Source: Actinernus sp. WN-2022 (taxonomy: Eukaryota > Cnidaria > Anthozoa > Actiniaria > Actinernidae). Taken from it: a stretch of DNA of 64,000 nucleotides. Location: assembly GCA_030867875.1 (NCBI GenBank), contig JAOWCC010001634.1, forward strand, positions 3,121,258 through 3,185,257. Direction: 5' to 3'. The notes beneath the pieces are model-generated. The model did no database searches, had not been told where the DNA came from, and worked only from the letters and a program-made list of their open reading frames with translations. This document shows, piece after piece, positions 37,101-48,900 of this stretch (its first letter is position 1; each line of letters begins with the position of its first letter). The position numbers and the translations under genes are program-made.

Positions 37101-40100
37101 ATTTTGTAGGTACGGTGCAGCTGAAGCAGATTGTGATCTGGCCCTTTCACTGGACAACACCTATACAAAAGCGTTCCTGCGACGTGGCAAGGCCCGTTTT
37201 CACCTCGAGAAGTTTACAGAAGCCCTATCAGACTTTGAGGAAGCTCTGAGGCTCGAACCAGGAAACAAACAAGCTGAACAAGAAGTGAATAAAATAAAAC
37301 AAGTTAGTACAACCTTTGTTTCCGTTTAATTGTGCTTTTGCTTTTCTGCACCTGTCTTTGTAGACTGCAAACATTCTCTTTATTCTTCTTCATCTTTTAT
37401 CACTATCATTCTATTAATGAAAAATATGAAGAAATTGATTAATTTCCGAGTAATAGCTGGATGCGAGCCAACAATCTCCCCTGGGGAGACGGGAGGGGGG
37501 GGGGGGGGGCAAAAAGTCCCCCTCCCCCTTAGTTGAAAGTTTTGACTCATTTCCAGTCTTCGCTCGGACAAAATTACAATGACCAAGAAATATAGAGGGA
37601 CTTGCTCGCAGTCCACATTCTACGTTTCTTATGACATGTAACGGATCAATCGCGGTTTCTGGTAAACCCCCACCCCTCCCCCACACTTCACCGTAACCTT
37701 TAATGGTTAATCATTAATAGAACGATGCATATCCAAGGGAGGGTGTGTGGGTAGTTCCCAGAAAACGGGATTGAGCCCATGTAACGTATGGCTGGTTAGC
37801 TTAGTTGTTCAGCACGTTAATTACATACACTAAAACAGAATCTTGAAATACCCAAGGAGGTGGCACCCTTCGCGAAATCGATTTAACTGGATTAGGTTAT
37901 TGGGTTAGCGCCGCTCTGATGTGCGGAAGGTGCAGCCTTTGTGAAACAATCTCGAAGTGGAGGACGAACTACAATTGTTTAGGCCTTCACGCCTTCTCGG
38001 CTAAGGACGATAAATCGTAGGTCCACGCACCAGTGGACGAAGAGCTACCTTGTGGATGTATGCCACTGGTTAATGCCGTTATTATTTATATTCTAGCTAA
38101 TATTGACCGTGAAGTGTATATGGTCTCCCCTTCACATTTCCCCAATTAAGGACTCTAAATAGGAGGCTACTCGGCAGAGAAAGCATTAGCTTTTAGTTCA
38201 CCAGTTGTTCAAAACTCACGAGTAACCGAAGTTAGAAGTAAAGTCGTAGGAGAAGTCATATTTTTGCTAAGTGCTTTTTTTGCGTAGGCTGAAGTCTAAG
38301 TGGTCGAAAGGTCGCTTTTTATTGACCTGCACCAATAAACCACTGTTCTCATTTAGGGTTAGGTTCTTGGTAACATTCCAGGTTCATAAAGGCAGTTCAG
38401 GTTACCCCTTGTACATGGTTTTGTCGTTGCACTTTACACCGTCGTGTCAGCTGATGTTTTTGAGATAATATTATGTTTTGAGTTTCAGTAATATTTGGTA
38501 TTCTCTTCTCTTTTATTCTCTTCTCTTCTGCACCACCCCATGGTGCAGTGGTTAAGCGCTTTACCTAGTCTTATCTCTTGTGGCCCGGGTTCGATTTCCG
38601 GACCCGGCGTCACATGTGAGTTGAGTTTGTTGATATCTCGCCCCTACTTCGAGTGTTTTACCCGGGTTCTCCTGTTTTTCTCCCTCCTCAAAAGCCAACG
38701 CAAATTCCAATTCGACCTAGGAATCCGTGTCCTCGATAAGTATACCTTTTCTAGGGTCAGATAGATGACTAGGAACATACATGTATATGAAGTCGTTTAT
38801 TTATTTTTATTTGAAAGTCAGATTTTCCTCTTCCGTTACTTTACTTCAGAAACTGGACACAGAAGAAGAAGCTCCTACTGAACCTGAGGATTCGTCACAA
38901 AATAATAATACGAAAGATTCTGTCCAGCAAAGGGCTAAGGTAGGAAATGCATCTCTCGGCTTTGGGATTAAGTATTTACGATTCGTCTCTCGTTCGTTCG
39001 CCTAGTTACTCACACACTTATACAGACTCATAGCCAAAACAAAGTTCCCGATTTTACGTCACTACGTACCAATCTCCCCAGACTCGGATATGTGAACTGG
39101 GCGTGGTACTGACTTCGAGAACTTTAAAGCCTTATCATAGATACCAAATCAATTTAAAAAAGTATTATCCGACCTTATATACATCTTATAGACGCTGAAG
39201 GCATTGCATGAAAGGGGATGTTTCCCTAGGCAATGTTTCATGCAACTTCTCTCATGAAGGCGACCGCAGAGGACTGGTACGGTTACGTAAAATTACGAAA
39301 TGAGCATTTTCATTGGCTGGTCACACAAACCGTTGCGAGACAAGTCACACAAGGGGAATTACGCTGTGCACTATTGAACTTGGTTTTACTTCATGCAACT
39401 CTTGCTGCAACAAAACTGTTGCAAGACATGTTGATTTCTTTGTATGTTACACTACGCAGTCCCTCGTGCAACTTGTGTCTTAACAAAATTGCGAGACTTG
39501 TTGCACGAAACGTTCATCCGTGAACTTCCGGTGATGCAAATTAAAACGTTATATAGCTAAAGCCCGGGATAAACGTTTAAACATTGTTTAGCACCCCATG
39601 TTGGACCAACAATGTTAGATTGTTTAGCACCCCATGTGGGACCAACAATGTTAGATTGTTTAGCACCCCATGTTGGACCAACAATGTTAGATTGTTTAGC
39701 ACCCCATGTGGGACCAACAATGTTAGATTGTTTAGCACCCCATGTTGGACCAACAATGTTAGATTGTTTAGCACCCCATGTTGGACCAACAATGTTAGAT
39801 TGTTTAGCACCCCATGTGGGACCAACAATGTTAGACTGTTTAGCACCCCTTGTTGGACCAACAATGTTAGATTGTTTAGCACCCCATGTTGGACCAACAA
39901 TGTTAGACTGTTTAGCACCCCATGTTGGACCAACAATGTTAGATTGTTTAGCACCCCATGTGGGACCAACAATGTTAGACTGTTTAGCACCCCATGTTGG
40001 ACCAACAATGTTAGATTGTTTAGCATCCCATGTAAAATTCAAAGGCGGGATCCCGGCAATCCCACCTGGGATCCCACCTTGATCCCACCTGGGATCCCAC

Positions 40101-43100
40101 CCGGGATTATGGAACGTCCCAGGTGGGATCCCACCATCCAATCCTGTGTGGGATCCCACCTGGGATCCCGCCCTCCCACCTGGGATCCCGCCCTCCCACC
40201 CGGGATTATGGAACATCCCAGGTGGGATCCCGCCTACATCCGAGGTGGGATCCCGCCTACATCCCAGGTGGGATCCCGCCTACATCCCAGGTGGGCTCCC
40301 GCCTACATCCCAGGTGGGATCCCGCCTACATCCCAGGTGGGATCCCGCCTACATGTACATCCCAGGTGGGATCCCGCCTACATCCCAGGTGGGACCCTGC
40401 CTACATCCCAGGTGGGATCCTGCCTACATCCATCCCAGGACAGCATACATATTGCAAATTAATGAAGCGAATTTGTTTTATTATGCATTCAAAAAATGTC
40501 AATACATTTCAACACATTGTCTGTTGAAGTGCAAAAATTGATAATAATTATGATATCCAGGGTTGCAGATAGTATTAAGAGCAGGTAAGATTTCTGCTGC
40601 CCTGGTATATATATAATTATAATAAATCATGTTTATACTCTCTTCTGGTATGATTAAGCCCCTGGCTATAGACTGGTAACATACATGTAAAATCTAATAA
40701 AAGACCTCTACCACAAAACATGGCATAATTATTGCAAACTAACTTGATGTCCATTATATTTCATGGTCTCATACTGCACTGGCTCACTAAAACTGAATCC
40801 ACACAATTTCTAGTTCATGTACTTGATCTGATCTGCAAATAGATAGACCTCTCCTTGCTCAAGCACTTGCAAGAGATCAAGTGACAAAGTGCTGCATGTG
40901 CCGAATCTGCTGTGCCTATGATGGAAGACAGTAGAGTGTTATAATTAATTTTATTGAATACGAGGGATGTATGTAGCACTAGTTATTTTCCAAAATTGTA
41001 GTGTTCTATTTATACACACACTGTTCGAAAAGATTGTAATGTGGTGAAGTGAAATAAACCTTAAAAAGTGAAATTTTACTTTTGTCAAGTTTTGAGGTGA
41101 AATTGTATTTTCCCTCGAAGTGCAATTTCACGATGCCACTAATTTACAGAAGAAACTAAAGTATTGACTGAATTTGTTTGAATTGCAATGTATATATAAG
41201 CACGTGCAATTTCACTTCTAAAAAGCAATATTACATTTTGTTGTATGAACTAATGAAGTGTGAAATATCACTGACACTCAGTGACACTGTCTTAAATTAA
41301 AAGTGAGACATTTCACTATCTTCGAACGGATTCCTTCGAACAGTAGTACTCCATGACTACAAGATTTCGATCGATCTTTTAGCTAAAAGATTCACTCTAC
41401 ATTCTACATAAACTTGGTAAACTTTTTCTATGGATTTCGTCATTGAAATAGTTAAGATACAACTACAAGCAGACCATGTGCACAAGGCATGATCGAACCC
41501 GTTCAAACAACAGCTGAGCTAAAAGTATGATAACCAAGCGCTATATTCCCTTTTCTTGTTACTAATCCACAACAATTGAATGATCACATCTTACCTTTAT
41601 AGTTTTCTTATCTCCCATGTGTTTTGAAAACCCTTTGCTCAGTCTGGAAGCCATATTATACAAGAGATCGCATGTTGTGCCGCCGAATTGAAATCGACTG
41701 TTTAGCACCCCATGTGGGACCAACAATGTTAGACTGTTTAGCACCCCTTGTTGGACCAACAATGTTAGACTGTTTAGCACCCCATGTTGGACCAACAATG
41801 TTAGACTGTTTAGCACCCCATGTGGGACCAACAATGTTAGACTGTTTAGCACCCCTTGTTGGACCAACAATGTTAGATTGTTTAGCACCCCATGTGGGAC
41901 CAACAATGTTAGACTGTTTAGCACCCCTTGTTGGACCAACAATGTTAGATTGTTTAGCACCCCATGTGGGACCAACAATGTTAGACTGTTTAGCACCCCA
42001 TGTTGGACCAACAATGTTAGACTGTTTAGCACCCCATGTGGGACCAACAATGTTAGACTGTTTAGCACCCCATGTTGGACGATGTTGGACTAACATCTTT
42101 TGTTGAGTGAATTATATGATCGGAAACAAACTATTATTCAACAAAAAAAGTTGGCCCAGCACGGTCCAATATGGGGTGCTAAACATTTCCAACAATGTTG
42201 ATCCATGTTGTACAACCATGTTTAGCCCGGTTTAACGTAACGCAATTTCCATCGTAGGTTTCCCTTTCACTGTTAGTAACAAGAAAGGGATACTCCTTAT
42301 TCATATACTAGTGCTGAATGCTTGTAACCCATGTGGCCGAGAGACGTTTTTGTTTAGAAAAGCTCACCAGTCGTGTTTCGTAAACCGTAAAGTAAAGTCT
42401 ATGTAGCGAGGTCTGCGACAATGCATTTGTGGTCAGTGACATCCACCCACCCCTCCCTTTGGTAAACATGTGTAGTTAATGATTAACCATTAAACTATCC
42501 ACCCACCCCTCCCTTGGGTATGCATGTGTAGTTAATGATTAACCATTCAATTTGTATAGGAAATCATATGGTTTCGAGTGCTATTCGGGATAAATTCGAA
42601 CAAGTGAGTTTTCAAAGAGTATCAAAATTGCACGAGCCCGCAGGGAGTGGGTGAGGGTGAGGGTGAGGGTGGGGGTGGGGGTGGGGGTGGGGGTGGGGGT
42701 GGGGGTGGGTGGTGGTTTCCAGAAACCATGATTGATCCTAAATATGTTTGGAACTAAGTATATTCTAAGGTTTTTTGTCTTTCATTATGCTAAGATTTCT
42801 TTGTATTCCACGATTGTAATCTGCAGCAACCTCTCAAAAGAGTTTTTATCGAGGAAATTGGTTCAGAGAGCAGTGATGAAGAAGAACAAAAACACTCAGT
42901 TGGATCATCGACGATAACCGATCCACCGCCGGAAAAGAGCCGAGGTGAACCAACAGCAGCATCACTTAGTGAACAGACAAGAGATCCAGCTATAAGTACG
43001 AGCTCTCCTGGTGAAAATACTGCTATTTTGGCGAACATTAATGCTGAAGATCTGGCTGCTGATAATAATGATGTTACTTTTAAGAGTTTCAATGCGGCCG

Positions 43101-43870
43101 AGGGTTCTTCTGGGGTATTAACGAGTGCACAGAAACCTTTTGCAGTTCCCAAGACGTCGATACAGTTCCAAGCTGACTGGAAAAAGCTGCGTAACAAGCC
43201 GAACCAACTGTTCAAATATCTAAAGGTATGCTGCATGTGATGCTAGGGGATTTGTCTGCATTTATTTTTTAGAAAATTCCTTAAAGTGTATATAAGCCCT
43301 AGACAGATATAATTGATTTATAGGTCACAGTGCAAAACAAAATGACCGCCATAGGAAAAGAAATAGCTCCTGCTATTTTTGATCAAAATTTCAATGACGT
43401 AATTAAAAGTTGTCGTGAAATCTTGTTCGCATTTTGCGAGTGCGCGAATAGATAAATTAAATACTCAGTTTAGCAAGGTAGGATTTCAAGGTATTCTGGA
43501 AAGAAAATCGATGACAATTTTGTAAATGCCAGCGACTTGAGCAGCAGCTTTGACAAAAAGCTCCAATCAGAAGCAAGTATGACATCACGTGTCAACAACA
43601 CTGACGACACTTGAGCGAGTGCCGCGTGACAATAATAACACTTTATTTAATGACGATGTGCAAATAAAGCTTACACGTGTTTCCAATCTGGCCCTCCTAA
43701 CTATTACATGTATATACCAAGATAGAAACATTATATAATTACATTATAAGACACATTAGATAATTCTTCAACCACTCAAAAAAAAGTAATGTACATTATT
43801 GCCGGGAAGATATGAGAAAGATTCAATAAAATATAAACAACTATAGCTTTTAAAGAATTAGACAATTAAA

Positions 43871-43908
<38 letters not shown>

Positions 43909-45856
43909 AAGTTTGTTGTTCAAGTTATCCGTTGAAAGTGCTCGATACGATAAAGTAGAGCAAATATATATATAAGGGTAGGATGAAAAACTCAACTACG
44001 TGTACATCTCGACAAGCCTGTTTCGTGAGTTGTATGACTCACTCGTCAGGAGACTTTAATGAGAATAATAATATATATATATATATATTATTTTATTGAA
44101 TATTTTATTTTATTTTATTGAATATATATATATACTCAAACATTGCACTGCATATATATATACCTTTTGTATTCTTGTCAAATTTGACAGCTAAAACAAT
44201 GGAGAACAAAAGGTATATGTATATAATATATATATTATATATATCAAACCACAAATGCTCGTTTAATAATGAGAAATATAGATTTAGCACTGAATTAAGT
44301 AAACACATATGGAACCTGAAAGACAAGAAGATCGAATTTCACATCAAGTGGCGTAAAGTAATGAAGGCTAAGTCTTATAATAATGCTAGCAAAAAATGCA
44401 ACCTATGCTTATGGGAAAAATATTTTATAATATACAAACCCCAAATGGCTACCTTAAATAAGAGAAGTGAATTAATGTCGAGCTGCAGACATTCAAAGAG
44501 ATTTCTGTTGAGCAATCCTATTACGTAAATCTACGCATGTAATAACCCTAAGTACTATGTAATTTGAGTAGCTCTGCCTAACCTCAATGAATCTAGTACG
44601 TAACGGCAGTTGCCTGAAGATTGTCCTCTAACGAGGACATGAAACTCCGAGTAGCAATAAATGTTCAGTGAAAAGTAACCTTCACCATCATTTTATTTTA
44701 TTTCGCTCTAGTTCGCTATTGAGCACTTTCGGAGACTGATGAAATTATACCTATTACCTATATAATATATTATATATATTATATATATATATAATATATA
44801 TGATTTGATGGAGCGTATTGATTGACCCGATCCGGCTAACGTAGAGGCATCTTTTGTTGCGCCACGGTGCATCGCAAAATTGGCGGGGAAAATATAAAAA
44901 TAACTCAACTTGTGAAAACGCTGTGACACCTGTATAGGAGACACGGACGCTCCTGGTTATGGGCTCCAGGTATCATGTCCAACACACCCAATTTCTAACC
45001 AGTAACCTTCAGAACGTTTTTATTAAATTCTGAAAAAGATTCGGTAAACTAGTATTTAACGTTAAATGGACTAAACTTTAATCTGTGAAATTTAAAAGCT
45101 TGACTTTAACGTAGTTTTCTTGATTTTTGAGGTTGAAGTTCACAAGTGATGAAACATACCGGCAGGTTGTTACAATATTTTATGGTAATTTTGCGCGGAA
45201 AATTGGGATTATCCATGTTTATGACTATATGTTTTTTTTCTGGTGTTTGTAGAAAATTCGTCCCGAGTCCTATCCAAGGCTGTTTCAACAGTCAATCGAC
45301 TCTGATGTGCTTCAGAGGATTCTTAGTATTCTACAGGACTATTACATCCCGTGAGTATGACTTAACATCGAAAACATTCCCTTTCGTTTATGTAAATTCA
45401 AAACCTTCCCCCTTCGGATTTTCGTTCGGATCTGTGGACTCACTTATCTGTGCCCAATTTGTTTTGACATTTTGTCATTTGAGTACTGTTTATTTCCTTT
45501 TTTTATTTGGAATGTCCTACAGGGCATTCCATATGTATAACCACCCTTTACTATATGCTTTCTCAATAAGATTCTTTATCATATGACCCGTTCGGCCCCG
45601 CGCGCGCTTTCCTTTCAAAACCATTTACAAAAGTCACGTGATGAGGGCCGGACGTGTATGACGTGAGCGGGCCGAAAAAAGCCGTCCGGCCCTGCACAAT
45701 TGTTTCTTGCTGTTTTGCGGTTTGATCTACAAAATAATATGGTCATATGATAAACAACCTATTGACTGAATTAGGTCGGACCGGACAGGAAAATATTTGG
45801 CTCTCGGTCATTTTGTACGGACCTCGATGCGCTCGGTCCGTACGTCATGACCTCGA

Positions 45857-45901
<45 letters not shown>

Positions 45902-48900
45902 CTAAACAGAGTTTGTAACAGGTTTTTCAACTTTTCTTCATTTATTGTTTTAGGTTTTAAATCTCGATATTTCTCGAGAACGTCCTAGGTTGTGAAAAAA
46001 AATGAAACGGTTCCTTTCATTTTTATTCCGTTAACTGACAAGGACCCACACTATAACAGGGATTGCTCCTTCCCTTTTCTCTCCCTTTGGGATTCGAAAT
46101 TTGAAATTAAAATTCAGAACAGTAAGTTACCAGTCCTCTTTCCTTAGAATGCTAAATTGCTGAAAGTAAAACAAAAAGAAGCACAACACACAACAACAAC
46201 TACTTTTGTTCACACTTATTTCGAATTATATTTCTAATTTTAAATTAAATTTACGTTTATTTATATTAAACAGACAAAACTGTATAATAAAAGAGGCTAA
46301 TTTAACTAGAGGCTAATTTAACTGGTAGGTTTTCCAGTTAGCCTCTAGATGTCAGTATAAGTAAATTTGAATTACGAAACTATGTCATGAAAAAGAATTA
46401 GGACAAGAGAAATGATAAAACCAAATGAATTAGATAGTTAAGTATGTTTGTATTGTTCAGCCAGTAAATAATTCTTAATCTGTTTTGAAAAAGAGAAAAC
46501 ATTTAGACATTTCAGAGATTGGGGAAGTTTTTACCTTAAGCTACTTGCAACAAAAGAAATAGTCTGTTTCCCGATATTCGTTTTAGCTTTAGGTTTGTAT
46601 AGAAGTTTTGTTTGGACGCGTATCTAGTGTTGTGGGAATGGACGTCACAAGCCGATAACGAAACCAGCTGTCAAATTGAGTTGGGAGTCGGCTGCTATGC
46701 CACAGATGAGCAAATTTAAAGATATGTAATTGGAAAACATTTTCAGCTGTTAATACATCCAATAAGTTTAATATTGGCAGAGCACTTTCAGTATCTTTTC
46801 CATATCATTTTGCAAAATAAATTTAATCTGAGGACTTTATTTTGTTTAGTTTGTAACTTTTGAATATGACATTTGTACGCACTTCCCCAAGCTATGATTG
46901 CATATGAGATATATGGATAGGTTAAAGTGTAATAGAGTTGCTTCAACTGTTGGAGAGATAAATGTCTTAGCTTAGTAATAATTCCGGTGTTTCTTGCAAT
47001 ACGTGAGCTGACATAGGATATGTGATGGTTCCAAGAAAGAGTGCTATCAATTAATACACCTAAGTATTTTATATGAGTTTTCCTTTTTATTGGATGTATC
47101 ATGTTATCTTTACCTTTTAAATTTATGTTTATGTTAATTTCTCTTTTTTGGGCTGGCTTAATAAATATTATGTAGTTAGTTTTATTAAAGTTAATAGACT
47201 TTATTGACACCACTTCTTAACTTTTCCCATTTCAAAGTTAATTAGATTCTCAAGATCTTTACTGTCACGTGAGGAAGAAAACACATTAGTATCATCGGCG
47301 AAGATTCCAGACTTTAACATTTTAGAGCAATTGGGAAGGTGATTAATATAAATTAAAAATAACAATGGACCCAAAGAGCTACCTTGAAGAATTCCACATT
47401 TCATAATTTGTTTAGATGATTCTATGTTACCTATTGATACGTACTGTTGGCGGTCCGTTAAGTAACTTGTAACCCATTGAAGAGGGATTCCTCTTATTCC
47501 ACACTTCTCCATTTTCTTAAGTAAAATTTCATAGTTCACAGTGTCAAATGCCTTAGAAAAGTTTAAGAAAACACCACACGTAAGTAAGCCAAAGAATAGC
47601 AAACAGAAAGAAGCTGCTGAGACACTGTGAAAAGATCCAAACTGTTGTCGTGTACACCGGGCTTACAAAGGCTGATTGACAACTGACGGTGTCTTCAACG
47701 AGGCCCTTTTATAATGCGGGTCCTTGTTTAAGAGATGTTACATTTTTTATTCTAAGAATCTCAAATTGTAGCAGAGGACCTCATCCTGTTATTTGTGTGA
47801 CAGTCAGACTCTCACCGGCTGTTGAAGCAAACTGAAGCAAATTATCATATAGCTAAGTAATTTCGCGAGCTATGATTGGTCAATTTGCGGTCCATAACTT
47901 CCCGTACGGACCTTCTGCCCACTTCCGGTCTCAAAGAAAATGAAGAAGCCATATAATAAACATCATATTTACCTCGTTTGCTCGGTCCGTATACCTTAAG
48001 GTATGGATCTTCGTTTTCCCCCTTATGGCCAGCGCGCTTCGCATTTCGGTCCATAACTTAAGGTACGGACCGTGGAGATGACGTAAGGTGTTTATCAACT
48101 GACAATCCCAAAGTGGAATCAAAGAGGTTAATCACTGGTTCCTCTATTATGTTCATTAAGTGGAGGTGTTTGAAAACAAAAACTCCTACGTTTAGGAATT
48201 CCAATGTCACTGATTTTTGAGCGACATCACTACTTGTTAAATCCCGGGTTAAATACAATCTTAACAATTGTTTAAACAAGGTGTTTTCTTATAGTGGCCA
48301 GGTACCAGTGTACAAGGAACTTAAACACCTTGCTGATGTCAAGAGATTTAGCATGGCTGTGATGTTTCTGTCTGATAATGATAGGAAAGGTAAGAACCAA
48401 TCTCTTTACTTCTCTTTCTCCTCCCCCACCCCACCCCCACGTCTTCTCATTTCTACACACCTTCCCCAATATTTGTGTCTTGTCTCAGTGTATTGGTTTC
48501 ATTCTGCCTTGTAGCTTACTGAGAAGGTGAGAGCGATCCCGGAGGGGTACTCCCTATAATTTTGGGTAAGGGTGTACCGCACGTATCTCAAAACTCTGAC
48601 CCTGTTTTAGTCCATACCCGTTTTCAGATCTGACCCGGACAATATGTACCTATTTCAGGACTGGTTTCCGTTTGCACTTAAAGTGGCCTTTAATCGCGTT
48701 GTCTTTTCCATTGGCATTTTCGATGTTTTTTTCTCTTTCTCAATTTCCTTTAAAGATCAATGCCAAAATAATAAGAGAAATCAATGAACATATGCGGCCT
48801 CGTCATACCCTATTCCAGAATAAAAAAGGCAAAATTTATAGCCCTTTTTCAGACTGAAACAGCTCGAAAGCCTTACCTTATGGGTGGCACATACCCGTAT

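Larger units (their letters stand above)
39560..42235. mobile_element. Probable large element bounded by GCCCGG-TAAAC ends and holding two minisatellites
   Basis: In RPAP3 intron 6. The left edge AAGCCCGGGATAAACGTTTA leads into the first 36-bp array. The right edge, after the second array, reads CATGTTTAGCCCGGTTTAAC. Between the arrays lie a 23-bp minisatellite and another TIR element. The inverted ends are weak, so a single element is an inference. Confidence 0.45.

Noticed and set aside
39233..39523. 96-residue plus-strand frame in RPAP3 intron 6
   Set aside because: No recognised domain, no RPAP3 similarity, wrong place in the protein, and the DNA is rich in TTGCAAC/GTTGCA words typical of a repeat.
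39557..40541. Long open frames (131-292 residues) on both strands
   Set aside because: They are translations of 36-bp and 23-bp tandem repeats, open in several frames at once, with no domain or codon pattern.
41562..42106. Open frames of 146-168 residues
   Set aside because: By-products of the second 36-bp minisatellite array.
42790..43236. 148-residue minus-strand frame
   Set aside because: Antisense shadow of RPAP3 exon 7, which has splice sites and homology on the + strand.
44720..44735. CTGATGAAATTAT as a second hammerhead core
   Set aside because: No GAAA box, stem II or cleavage triplet in the right positions.
45146..45586. 146-residue plus-strand frame
   Set aside because: It overlaps RPAP3 exon 8 in a different frame and continues into the intron; the exon frame is the one with homology.
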